A DNA stretch of 35,859 nt from contig JAKOVX010000094.1 of the NCBI GenBank assembly GCA_029781855.1, forward strand, positions 1-35,859. Direction: 5' to 3'. Both the position numbers and the translations under genes were made by a program. Every line of letters begins with the position of its first letter. The first letter of the stretch is position 1. This stretch comes from Acidobacteriota bacterium (GTDB taxonomy: Bacteria > Acidobacteriota > Blastocatellia > Pyrinomonadales > Pyrinomonadaceae). The notes below the pieces were generated by a model. It was not told the DNA's origin. It saw only the letters and a list, made by a program, of their open reading frames with translations, and did no database searches. This document shows positions 14,747 through 22,389 of the stretch, piece by piece.

Positions 14747-16270
14747 ATGAGCATCAAGAAAGTCACACAACATCCGTCACAGAACGAGAACCTTATTTTT
14801 GAACGGTCGCAGCCCGGTCGGGTCGGCTATATGCTGCCGAAGCTGGACGTCGAGGAGATGAATATCGACGACCTGCTGCCTGCTGATCTGCGCCGAACGG
14901 ACGACCTCGACGGCGTTCCGGAGGTCTCGGAGGTCGACGTCATCCGGCATTTTACGCGGATATCGACGTGGAATTATTCCATCGATCTGGGAATGTACCC
15001 GCTCGGCTCGTGCACGATGAAGTACAATTCGCGGCTGAATGAAAAGGTGGCACGCATCGGCGGTTTTGCAGGCCTGCACCCGCTCGCACCCGAGACCGAC
15101 ACGCAGGGAGCCCTCGAGCTGATCTATCGGCTTCAGGAAGACCTCGCCGAGATCACCGGTTTGCCGGGCGTTTCGCTGCAGCCTGCCGCCGGAGCGCAGG
15201 GCGAGATGACCGGCGTGATGCTCATACGCGCGTACCTCGATGCCCGCGACGGCGAGGCGTCAAAGGACCGCCGTGTGATGCTGATCCCCGATTCGGCACA
15301 TGGCACCAATCCGGCGTCGGCGGCACTTGCGGGTTTTACCGTTAAGACGATCCGCTCGACCGCCGAGGGATTGACCGACCTCGATCATTTGAAACAGCTC
15401 TGTGACGAAGGCGGTGTCGCCGGCCTGATGCTGACCAACCCTAACACTGTCGGCATCTTCGAACGAAACATCAAGGTGATCTGCGAGACGATCCACGCCG
15501 CCGGCGGCCTCGTCTATATGGACGGCGCAAATATGAACGCCCTCGTCGGTGTCGCTCGTCCGGGCGATATGGGCGTTGACGTCATCCATCTCAATTTGCA
15601 CAAGACGTTCTCGACGCCGCACGGCGGAGGCGGCCCGGGATGCGGGCCGTGTTGTTGTACGGCGGAACTGGCGCCATTTCTGCCGACACCGCGGATCGAG
15701 AAGAGCGGCGATAAATACGTGCTCAACTACAATTATCCCGAGTCGATCGGACGCGTGAAGGCGTTTTACGGCAATTTCGGCATGATGGTCCGTGCACTAT
15801 CGTATATCTACACCCACGGTGCCGAAGGGCTCCGCGAGGCAACCGAGGCGGCGGTCCTGAACGCCCGATACGTCTCGAAGAAGCTTGCGGGTGTTTACGA
15901 TGAGCCGTTCGAGGCGGACTGTATGCACGAAGCCATCTTCTCGCATAAGAACCAGGCGAAACTTGGCGTCGTCACGCTCGACATCGCCAAACGCCTGATC
16001 GATTACGGTTTTCACCCGATGACGGTGTATTTCCCGCTTGTGGTCGAGGGCGCGATGCTCATCGAACCGACCGAATCAGTCGGCCGCTCGGACCTCGATG
16101 CATTTATCGAGGCCATGATCGACATCGACCGCGAAGCACGCGAAACTCCGGAACTCGTGACAAACGCCCCGCATACGACGCGGATAGGCCGCATCGACGA
16201 AGCAGCCGCAGCAAGAAAACCGGTTTTGCGGTGGAAAAAAGAGATAGACTCGATGACTCACTCAGCGTAA
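14747..16270 (+). CDS. gcvPB: Glycine dehydrogenase (decarboxylating) subunit 2
   Basis: 507 residues, normal for the catalytic half of split P protein. Seen: LIFERSQPGRVGYMLP near the start, YPLGSCTMKYN (about 84-94), GAQGEMTGVM, SAHGTNPASA, and the PLP site HLNLHKTFSTPHGGGGPG with Lys 286. Just after that comes C-G-P-C-C-C-T (residues 299-305), where the family usually has small or aliphatic residues such as GPVGV; this is odd and is listed as a finding. The C-terminal domain with PTESVGRSDLDAFI is complete. Starts at ATG 14747, 9 bp after the small exported gene; hicB follows 10 bp after its stop. Confidence 0.96.
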   Translation: MSIKKVTQHPSQNENLIFERSQPGRVGYMLPKLDVEEMNIDDLLPADLRRTDDLDGVPEVSEVDVIRHFTRISTWNYSIDLGMYPLGSCTMKYNSRLNEKVARIGGFAGLHPLAPETDTQGALELIYRLQEDLAEITGLPGVSLQPAAGAQGEMTGVMLIRAYLDARDGEASKDRRVMLIPDSAHGTNPASAALAGFTVKTIRSTAEGLTDLDHLKQLCDEGGVAGLMLTNPNTVGIFERNIKVICETIHAAGGLVYMDGANMNALVGVARPGDMGVDVIHLNLHKTFSTPHGGGGPGCGPCCCTAELAPFLPTPRIEKSGDKYVLNYNYPESIGRVKAFYGNFGMMVRALSYIYTHGAEGLREATEAAVLNARYVSKKLAGVYDEPFEADCMHEAIFSHKNQAKLGVVTLDIAKRLIDYGFHPMTVYFPLVVEGAMLIEPTESVGRSDLDAFIEAMIDIDREARETPELVTNAPHTTRIGRIDEAAAARKPVLRWKKEIDSMTHSA

Positions 16271-16280
16271 GATATCTTTC

Positions 16281-16508
16281 ATGGAAAGGATCGTGAATCT
16301 GCACATCGAAAAACTGCCCGAAGGCTTTTATCTGGCTACCTCGGACAATGTTCAGGGACTGATCGCGCAGGGCCGGACGATCGCTGAAACCTTGGAAATA
16401 GCTCGGGATGTCGCTAAGAAGCTGCTTGAATCTGAATCCGAAGAAACTCTAGGCGAGCTGGTTCCGGCGTCGGACAGTTTCAATTACCCGCTCGTGGTCG
16501 GGGTTTGA
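16281..16508 (+). CDS. hicB: HicB-like antitoxin
   Basis: 75 residues from ATG 16281. The HicB partial-RNase-H fold is recognisable: strand LHIEKLPEGFYLATSDNVQG, then GLIAQGRTIAETLEIARDVA and KKLLESE, matching the family pattern 'G-x-x-xxQG-xTxxEAxxxxxEA'. There is no room for a separate DNA-binding domain, so any autorepression would need the short form. It overlaps nothing but is 2 bp upstream of hicA; antitoxin-first order occurs in many HicBA pairs. Only 10 bp follow gcvPB, so it may be co-transcribed with it. Confidence 0.8.
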   Translation: MERIVNLHIEKLPEGFYLATSDNVQGLIAQGRTIAETLEIARDVAKKLLESESEETLGELVPASDSFNYPLVVGV

Positions 16509-16510
16509 GG

Positions 16511-16738
16511 ATGGGACGTCTTTCGGGTTTTCGATATCGCGACATCATAAAAATTCTAAAGAAGCTCGGATTTGAGTTTCATCGGCAAGCTGCCGGTAGT
16601 CACGAGATCTGGTATAACGGCGAGACCGGTTTATTTACGACAATACCGAACCACCCCGGAGACATGCCTGAGGGAACGCTGAGGGCCATACTGAAACAGG
16701 CGGCCATCGATCCTGAAACGTTTCTGGGATTAAAATGA
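16511..16738 (+). CDS. hicA: HicA-like toxin (dsRBD-fold mRNA interferase)
   Basis: 75 residues from ATG 16511; a TTG at 16505 is also in frame but overlaps the hicB stop. Seen: the family helix RDIIKILKKLGFEFHRQ, then GSHEIW with His 31, the catalytic histidine of HicA, and TTIPNHPGDMPEGTLRAILK, the second signature ('vp.H...l..GTlr.Ilkqa'). The family cleaves mRNA in the absence of HicB. Full length for the family and apparently intact. Confidence 0.9.
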   Translation: MGRLSGFRYRDIIKILKKLGFEFHRQAAGSHEIWYNGETGLFTTIPNHPGDMPEGTLRAILKQAAIDPETFLGLK

Positions 16739-16828
16739 TCGGAGCAGTCGTATTCATTCTGCCTCCCAATTATTCAAATACTATCAAGTACAGGTCGATC
16801 CGTGAGCTGGCGCGACGATCGTGCGCAT

Positions 16829-17614
16829 ATGATCAAAGTCGAAAATTTAGTTAAGAAGTTCGGTGATCTTACGGCCGTCGATGATATTTCGTTCGACGTG
16901 GATGCTGGCGAGATATTTGCGTGTCTCGGGCCGAATGGGGCCGGGAAGACGACGACGATCAAGATGCTGACGACGCTGCTCAGGCCGACGAGCGGAACGA
17001 TCAGCATTAATGGCCTTGATCCGGCGACTCAGTCGAACGAGGTTCGCAAGCAGTTCGGGATCGTGTTTCAGGACCCGAGCCTCGATCAGGAGTTGACCGC
17101 CGAGGAGAACATGGACCTTCACGGCGTGCTCTATCACGTGCCGCGGAAAATACGGCACGAACGGACCGAGATGCTGCTGAAGCTGTTCGAGCTCTGGGAA
17201 AGGCGAAAATCATACGTAAAAGAGTTTTCGGGCGGAATGAAGCGAAGGCTCGAGATCGCACGCGGGTTCCTGCATACGCCGAAGATCCTCTTCCTCGACG
17301 AACCGACGCTCGGGCTAGACCCGCAAAGCCGAAATCAGCTGTGGACACACGTCAAGAACCTCAATAAGTCGGAGGGCGTGACCGTTTTCCTGACGACACA
17401 CTATATGGACGAGGCCGAACGGGTGGCCGACCGGCTGGCGATCGTCGATCACGGCAAAATAGTCGCACAGGGCACGCCGCAGGAACTAAAAGATCAAACA
17501 TCGACGGATTCGCTCGAGGGTGCGTTCCTTGCGTTGACCGGATCGACCATTCGAGACGAAAAAGCGGACTCAGCGGCCGGAATACGGCAAATGGCGAAAA
17601 TGTGGAGGAAATAG
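16829..17614 (+). CDS. ABC transporter ATP-binding protein (DrrA/daunorubicin-resistance type)
   Basis: 261 residues from ATG 16829; a GTG at 16802 would only add a non-conserved tail. Walker A GPNGAGKTT (34-42), Q-loop in FGIVFQDPSLDQELTAEENM, signature FSGGMKRRLEIARG, Walker B ILFLDEPTLGLD, D-loop PQSRNQLW and H-loop TTHYMDEAERVADR are all present, so the ATPase should be active. The subfamily exports drugs, lipids or polysaccharides together with an ABC-2 permease, which is encoded next (1-bp gap). Substrate unknown. It follows hicA by 90 bp. Confidence 0.94.
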   Translation: MIKVENLVKKFGDLTAVDDISFDVDAGEIFACLGPNGAGKTTTIKMLTTLLRPTSGTISINGLDPATQSNEVRKQFGIVFQDPSLDQELTAEENMDLHGVLYHVPRKIRHERTEMLLKLFELWERRKSYVKEFSGGMKRRLEIARGFLHTPKILFLDEPTLGLDPQSRNQLWTHVKNLNKSEGVTVFLTTHYMDEAERVADRLAIVDHGKIVAQGTPQELKDQTSTDSLEGAFLALTGSTIRDEKADSAAGIRQMAKMWRK

Positions 17615-17615
17615 G

Positions 17616-18362
17616 GTGAACGCGATCTACATACTCTGGTTGAGAGAGCTGAAACGGTATTCGCGTTCGCGGGCCATGGTCATCGCGTCGCTCGGACAGC
17701 CGCTCTTGTATTTGCTCGTGCTCGGCTTCGGGCTCGGGCCGGTATTCCAAAAGGCCGGCCAAGGCAGCTATCTCCAGTTTGTCGCACCGGGCGTCGTCGG
17801 GATGTCGGTGCTTTTCAGTTCGGTCTTCTCGGGGATCGGCCTGTTGTGGGACAGGCAGTTCGGGTTTCTAAAGGAAACGCTGGTGGCTCCGGTTCCGCGG
17901 GTCGTCGTGATGATCGGCAAAACGCTTGGAGGTGCCACGGTCGCGACCATTCAGGGCCTGCTCGTACTTGCGATCTGCCTGATCGCTGGATTCCGCCCGG
18001 TCAATTGGGCGACGCTGCCGCTGGCACTTGTGTTCATGATCCTGACGGCGATCGTTTTCGCCGGACTCGGGATGGCGATCGGCTCGATGCTGCAGGATAT
18101 GCAGGGTTTTCAGCTAATAATGAACTTTCTGGTGATGCCGATATTCTTTTTGTCGGGCGCGTTATTCCCGCTGAAGGACCTGCCGAGCGTGCTCAGCTTT
18201 ATTACGCGGCTCGACCCGCTGTCTTACGGGATCGACGGTCTTCGAAGCGTGTTGATCGGTACCAGCCAGTTCGAGCCGTTGTTGAGCATTGCCGTATTGT
18301 GCGGCGCCGCGGTGCTGTTCGTTGCGTTCGGCGGTTATTCATTTTCGAGGATCCAGCTTTGA
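17616..18362 (+). CDS. ABC-2 type transporter permease
   Basis: 248 residues from GTG 17616, 1 bp after the ATPase gene. Six hydrophobic segments fit the ABC-2 fold, including PLLYLLVLGFGLGPVF, VVGMSVLFSSVFSGIGLL, and LVMPIFFLSGALFPLKDLP, the conserved 'FlSGaffPl..LP' motif before the last helices. LDPLSYGIDGLRSVLIG is another family hallmark. It forms the membrane part of the exporter with the preceding ATPase. A terminator-like hairpin follows at 18396. Confidence 0.93.
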   Translation: MNAIYILWLRELKRYSRSRAMVIASLGQPLLYLLVLGFGLGPVFQKAGQGSYLQFVAPGVVGMSVLFSSVFSGIGLLWDRQFGFLKETLVAPVPRVVVMIGKTLGGATVATIQGLLVLAICLIAGFRPVNWATLPLALVFMILTAIVFAGLGMAIGSMLQDMQGFQLIMNFLVMPIFFLSGALFPLKDLPSVLSFITRLDPLSYGIDGLRSVLIGTSQFEPLLSIAVLCGAAVLFVAFGGYSFSRIQL

Positions 18363-18395
18363 TGAGAAGAGCATTCTTCTTCGTTAGTTCGGTTG

Positions 18396-18423
18396 GCCGT
18401 GAGAACAAATCTCGCGGCTTTTT
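18396..18423 (+). terminator. Terminator-like hairpin after the ABC permease
   Basis: GCCGTGAG-AACAAAT-CTCGCGGC (one G-T pair), then TTTTT. It ends 15 bp before the GTG of the next gene, so it could also act as a leader attenuator. Confidence 0.7.
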
Positions 18424-18438
18424 CGTCTCACATGTAAC

Positions 18439-19038
18439 GTGAAAGCTCTGTCAACACCGAAAATAGTAACCAGGACGCTGCGGCACATTTGTTTCGGCGT
18501 GTGGATCGCGGTGCTCGCCGCCGGAGTTCTCTCCTATATCATTTATCCGGAACAGTTTACGGCCGAGCGGATCGCGGAGTTCCTGCTTCGGTTCCGGGGC
18601 GAGATTTGGCTGGTGTATCTGGTGATGTCGGCGCTCAGAGGATTCACGCTGCTGCCAAGTACGCCGCTCGTGATCGCGGGCACGCTGCTATTTCCGACGG
18701 AGCCCTTCGCGGTTCTGATGGTTTGTTTCGCCGGGATATTCCTGTCGTCGTCGATGATCTACTTCTTTTCGGAGTTTCTCGGTTTTCACGAGTATTTCGA
18801 GGGGCATAAGCCCGAGATGACCCATAAGTTAAAGGCGAGGCTCGAGCGACCGACCGGATTTATCTTCGTGGCATTATGGGCGTTCTTCCCGCTCGTCCCG
18901 ACCGACCTCGTCTGTTACCTCGCCGGGACGACCGCGATGAACTACTGGAAATTCATCGCCGCGGTTCTCGCAGGCGAAACCGTCCTGTGCGTGTTTTACG
19001 TGTATTTCGGTGGAGCGATCGTCAATTTGCTCAGGTAA
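18439..19038 (+). CDS. VTT/TVP38-DedA-like membrane protein
   Basis: 199 residues from GTG 18439. Several membrane segments: about 17-37, 55-70, 85-107 and 135-150, plus a C-terminal one. The re-entrant motif of the VTT (SNARE-associated) family is visible as LLPSTPLVIAGTLLFP (about 71-86) and, later, ALWAFFPLVPTDLVCYLAG. Members of this family act in lipid scrambling or undecaprenyl-phosphate recycling; the role of this one is unknown. No ribosome site is visible before the GTG, and the terminator-like hairpin lies just upstream. The Rieske gene follows 85 bp later. Confidence 0.85.
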   Translation: MKALSTPKIVTRTLRHICFGVWIAVLAAGVLSYIIYPEQFTAERIAEFLLRFRGEIWLVYLVMSALRGFTLLPSTPLVIAGTLLFPTEPFAVLMVCFAGIFLSSSMIYFFSEFLGFHEYFEGHKPEMTHKLKARLERPTGFIFVALWAFFPLVPTDLVCYLAGTTAMNYWKFIAAVLAGETVLCVFYVYFGGAIVNLLR

Positions 19039-19123
19039 GTTGCGGCCGAAGCAACTTTCTGACGGCCTTTTTCACCAAAGCTTTATCAGACGAGACGACG
19101 TTCAAAACTGGAGAGCTCCGAAT

Positions 19124-19567
19124 ATGAAAGATTGCAATGAAACTGTCGACTGCAGCGGCCGTCGCGAGTTTTTGGTCAAGGCGGCGTTTATGACCGGCGG
19201 CCTGGTGCTTACGCTTTCCGGCGTATCATCGGCGTTCGGCAAGCGGGAGGGCGACCTAACGATAAATATCGACGCCGCAAGCCCGTTGAACAAGGTCGGC
19301 GGCTCGGTGGTGGTCGATTCGCCGGCCGGCAAGATCATCATTCTCCGTACGGGCGATGCGACATTCCTCGCGTTTTCGGCAAAGTGCACGCACCGCGGCG
19401 GCATTGTCGCCTACAATGCGGCTAAGAAGCATTTTGTCTGCCCGAAGCACGGCTCGGAGTTTGACGCCGCCAGCGGCCAGGTCGCCAACGGCCCGGCCAA
19501 AAAGCCGCTGGCTGAGTACAACGCAAGCGGGTCGTCCTCAAGCGTCACCGTCAAGGTCGGAACTTAA
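19124..19567 (+). CDS. Exported Rieske [2Fe-2S] protein
   Basis: 147 residues from ATG 19124; an in-frame ATG at 19010 overlaps the previous gene and gives no signal, so it is rejected. A Tat-like signal (GRREFLVKAAFMTGGLVL) precedes a single Rieske domain. Ligands: CTHRGG (Cys 88, His 90) and CPKHGSEFD (Cys 106, His 109), the standard CxH ... CxxH pattern; the second loop lacks the cysteine of bc1-type Rieske proteins, so it belongs to the arsenite-oxidase/ferredoxin-like group. It probably carries electrons in the periplasm. The partner is unknown; no cytochrome b or oxidase lies nearby. Confidence 0.92.
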   Translation: MKDCNETVDCSGRREFLVKAAFMTGGLVLTLSGVSSAFGKREGDLTINIDAASPLNKVGGSVVVDSPAGKIIILRTGDATFLAFSAKCTHRGGIVAYNAAKKHFVCPKHGSEFDAASGQVANGPAKKPLAEYNASGSSSSVTVKVGT

Positions 19568-19866
19568 ACGGATCACGCAGAACTTGGTTAATATCTGACG
19601 TCGGCGGCCGGCGGCGGATTCGTTTTGTTCGCTTTTCCCACGAGTGCGAACCGCTCCGGCTCAATAAATTGAACCCATACCGACGCGCGTGCTTCGTCGG
19701 ACGATAATGGTTCTCGAAGCTCTCAAAATCCCTGCCGCGGCCCGCCTGCGGATCGATCAAAATATCCGTTGCGCGCGTATCGCGATGGGTATATAATCGG
19801 CGGCATTCCCTTAATTCAACTCAATTAGGTCAAATCAAACATCGATAATGAAAACAGGAGGTTCAT
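19568..19866. other. Intergenic region before the methyltransferase gene
   Basis: No gene or terminator is convincing. It holds the promoter at 19769-19797. Confidence 0.5.
19769..19797 (+). promoter_or_regulatory. Sigma70-like promoter for the methyltransferase gene
   Basis: TTGCGC at 19769-19774, a 17-bp spacer, and a perfect TATAAT at 19792-19797. The predicted transcript starts about 60 bp before the ATG, and AGGAGG lies 7 bp before it. Confidence 0.5.
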
Positions 19867-20943
19867 ATGTCACAGACGGCGCAGCAGAGAGAGATAAATG
19901 AGGATAGGATGCATGAATTTCTGGGCAAGGTGGTTGGTGATTTCGGGGCCGGCCTAAGTTCCGTACTTGGGTATATCGGCCAGAAATTGGGGCTTTACGA
20001 GGCGCTCGCGGGTTCCGACGGATTGACGTCCGAGGAGCTGGCAGCAAAGACAGGCACGAAAGAGCGTTATGTCCGCGAATGGCTGCTCAATCAGGCATCG
20101 GGCGGCTACGTCCATTTCGATCCGGCGACTAAGAAATACTCAATGCTTCCGGAACAAGCGGTCGCACTGACCGACATGAACAGCCCGTTCTACGTCGGCG
20201 GCGGCTTTTACGTGATCAAGGCGATGATGAACGCGCAGCCGCGAATTGCCGACGCATTTGTGAATGGCGGCGGCCTGCTGTGGGGCGACAACGACCCTGA
20301 TCTTTTCATTGGTACGGAGCGGTTTTTCAGGCCCGGGTACACCGCTCACCTCGTCGGCGAATGGCTGCCCGCCCTCACGGGCATCGTCGAACGTCTGAGT
20401 GCTGGTGCGACCGTCGCCGACGTTGGATGCGGACACGGAGCGTCGACAATAATTATGGCGAACGCATTTCCCAATTCGCGATTCTATGGTTTTGACAACC
20501 ACGAAGCGTCAGTCGCTACGGCGAGAAAGAAGGCTGAGGCCGCCGGAGTCGGCGATCGGGCGACCTTTGAGGTGCGAAGTGCGGCCGAGTATCCGAATAA
20601 CGGATATGACCTGATCTGCTTTTTCGATTGCCTGCACGATATGGGCGACCCGCACGGCGCGACAAAACACGCCTTTGACACGCTGTCGGAGAACGGTTCG
20701 TGTATGATAGTCGAGCCGATGGCCGGCAATACGATCGAGGACAATTTCAATCCGGTCGGTCGTGTTTTCTCGGCCGCATCGACACTCTGCTGCACGCCGA
20801 ACTCATTGGCGGTCGGCGGGCCGGGCCTCGGGGCGGTCGCGAGCGAAGATGCTCTGCGGGATGTCGTCCTGTCGGGCGGATTTGGTCACTTCGATCGTGT
20901 TGCGGAGACACCGTTCAACCGTGTCTTCGAGGTACGGCGTTAG
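19867..20943 (+). CDS. Class I SAM-dependent methyltransferase with N-terminal winged helix (Rv2258c type)
   Basis: 358 residues from ATG 19867, with AGGAGG about 7 bp upstream. The first 100 residues form a winged-helix dimerisation domain (KLGLYEALAGSDGLTSEELA, then KERYVREWLLNQASGGYV). The SAM motif VADVGCGHG is at 183-191, followed by FYGFDNHEASV and the later FFDCLHDMGDPHG and MIVEPMAGN strands. This matches the Rv2258c family of methyltransferases, whose substrates are unknown. A promoter is visible upstream; the gene stands alone. Confidence 0.9.
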   Translation: MSQTAQQREINEDRMHEFLGKVVGDFGAGLSSVLGYIGQKLGLYEALAGSDGLTSEELAAKTGTKERYVREWLLNQASGGYVHFDPATKKYSMLPEQAVALTDMNSPFYVGGGFYVIKAMMNAQPRIADAFVNGGGLLWGDNDPDLFIGTERFFRPGYTAHLVGEWLPALTGIVERLSAGATVADVGCGHGASTIIMANAFPNSRFYGFDNHEASVATARKKAEAAGVGDRATFEVRSAAEYPNNGYDLICFFDCLHDMGDPHGATKHAFDTLSENGSCMIVEPMAGNTIEDNFNPVGRVFSAASTLCCTPNSLAVGGPGLGAVASEDALRDVVLSGGFGHFDRVAETPFNRVFEVRR

Positions 20944-20951
20944 AAAATGCT

Positions 20952-20987
20952 CGCGGCCGCGGGCTGTTCAGCTAGTCATCGGCCGCG
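20952..20987. repeat. Hairpin with CGCGGCCG arms
   Basis: CGCGGCCG (20952-20959) pairs with CGGCCGCG (20980-20987) around 20 bases, just after the methyltransferase stop. There is no T-run; it could end transcription weakly or act as an mRNA 3' structure. Confidence 0.4.
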
Positions 20988-21025
20988 TAATTATGAAATT
21001 CGGAAATTACGGAGGAAAGTGTTTT

Positions 21026-21532
21026 ATGAAGGTTGCGAGATCGTTTTTCGTTTTCGGTCTATTTGTGATTTTGGGCGGACTTTTTGTCACGACCGCTGCA
21101 AGTCCCGAATACGAGAACGAGCGAACCACGCAACCTTTGACCACGCCGACGCCCGACGGCGGGACCGCTCCTTACAGTTCCTACCGAGGCATCGCGATCC
21201 GCACGCCGGCGGCCGAGGTCGCCGAAAAACTCGGAACGCCCACCCAGAAGTCGAAAGCCGGCGATTACTACCTCATCTCACCGACCGAATCCGTCCAGAT
21301 ATCCTACGACAGCGACCAAACCGTCAAGGCCATCTCCGTCAACTACACCGGCGACCTGAAAGCTGCCCCGACACCAAAAGATGTTGTCGGAACGGACGTC
21401 AAAAAGGACGACGAAGGCTCGATCAACAAGATGGTCAGCTACCCGAAAGAGGGCTTTTGGATATCGTACATTCGAACGCCCGGAAAGGACGCAACCATCA
21501 TCATCACCCTTCAAAAGACCGCCAAGCAATAG
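21026..21532 (+). CDS. Small exported protein, first of a tandem paralogous pair
   Basis: 168 residues from ATG 21026 with GGAGGA at 21011-21016. Earlier in-frame starts (20762, 20993) overlap the methyltransferase gene or lack the signal, so they are rejected. Signal peptide about 1-26 (FFVFGLFVILGGLFVTTAA). After a Thr/Pro linker comes a conserved core: YRGIAIRTPAAEVAEKLG, TQKSKAGDYYLISPTESVQ, ISYDSDQTVKAISVNYTGD, GSINKMVSYPKEGFWISYI. It aligns along its whole length with the product at 21775-22287. Resembles SmpA/BamE-like 'xG.t..evl..lG' small exported proteins only vaguely; the family is not recognised. Confidence 0.8.
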   Translation: MKVARSFFVFGLFVILGGLFVTTAASPEYENERTTQPLTTPTPDGGTAPYSSYRGIAIRTPAAEVAEKLGTPTQKSKAGDYYLISPTESVQISYDSDQTVKAISVNYTGDLKAAPTPKDVVGTDVKKDDEGSINKMVSYPKEGFWISYIRTPGKDATIIITLQKTAKQ

Positions 21533-21569
21533 CCACGATCTTCTCTTACGGCCTGTTGCATAACGGGGG

Positions 21570-21609
21570 TATAATATTCTTTTACACGGACTGTGACTAC
21601 GGTCACAGT
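21570..21609 (+). promoter_or_regulatory. -10 box followed by a perfect palindrome
   Basis: TATAAT at 21570-21575 (no good -35 box) is followed by ACTGTGAC-TACG-GTCACAGT at 21590-21609. If transcription starts near 21582, the palindrome forms a stem with a UACG tetraloop at the 5' end of a 190-base leader of the next gene; it could equally be an operator. Confidence 0.35.
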
Positions 21610-21774
21610 ATCATTTGAAACAACGCGCGAGACTAATACTCGTAGGATCCCGAAGGTTGGCTGCAACATCGAAGATCGCTCAGGGTTTCGACTCATACAA
21701 TTTCATCCGGAAGCGATCGGCCAAGGAAAACTTCGGTTTCCCGAAGGCTAGGATCACGCGAAATTGGAGGCGAT

Positions 21775-22287
21775 ATGAGTATTAGGATCTTGATCGGCAT
21801 TTTCTCTATTTCGGTCGTTTTCTTAGGGATCTTGGTCGCACCATTGCCGAACGGCCGGACCCGGGCTGCCGGAGTCGCGGAAATCATGGCGGTGCCGACA
21901 CCGGAACCGGCAAAGCCGTTATTCACCGACTATCGCGGGGTAACGATCGGAATGTCGGCCGCGGACGCCCGGGAGAAGCTGGGTAAGGCGAAAGACACTT
22001 CGGACACACAGGATTTCTATGTTTTTAGCGATGGCGAAACGGTTCAGATCGTTTATGACGAAGACAAGACCGTAAAGGCGATCTCGGCGACGTACATGGG
22101 ACCGAAAGTGACGCCGCCGGTTCCAAAGGACCTGTTCGGCGTCGATGCCGAGGTCAAGCCCGACGGTTCGATCAACAAAATGGTCAAGTACCCGAAGGCG
22201 TCTATATGGATCTCGTACATCAAGACCGGCGGCGACGATCCGATGGTGATGGTGACGGTTAGTAAAATACAAAAAGGCGAATCGTAA
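21775..22287 (+). CDS. Small exported protein, second of a tandem paralogous pair
   Basis: 170 residues from ATG 21775 with GGAGG just upstream (spacer about 5). Signal segment about 5-32 (LIGIFSISVVFLGILVAP). The core matches the upstream paralog block by block: YRGVTIGMSAADAREKLG, TQDFYVFSDGETVQIVYD, DKTVKAISATYMG, GSINKMVKYPKASIWISYI. The N-terminal linkers differ. The pair arose by tandem duplication; the 240-bp gap holds a possible promoter, so they may be expressed separately. Function unknown. Confidence 0.8.
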   Translation: MSIRILIGIFSISVVFLGILVAPLPNGRTRAAGVAEIMAVPTPEPAKPLFTDYRGVTIGMSAADAREKLGKAKDTSDTQDFYVFSDGETVQIVYDEDKTVKAISATYMGPKVTPPVPKDLFGVDAEVKPDGSINKMVKYPKASIWISYIKTGGDDPMVMVTVSKIQKGES

Positions 22288-22389
22288 CTGACACATTTTG
22301 AAGCTTTTTTCGCCTAAAGCTAACGGGGTTTCCGATTTCGCGACGCCCTTTTGCACGTGTCGCGATTCTCCGATATATTAGGTTGCAAT

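Noticed and set aside
19010..19123. Longer start of the Rieske protein
   Set aside because: It would overlap the VTT gene and place a Tat-like signal in the middle of the protein; ATG 19124 gives the normal layout.
20762..21025. Longer start of the first tandem exported protein
   Set aside because: It overlaps the methyltransferase gene, and ATG 21026 has a ribosome site and begins a signal peptide.
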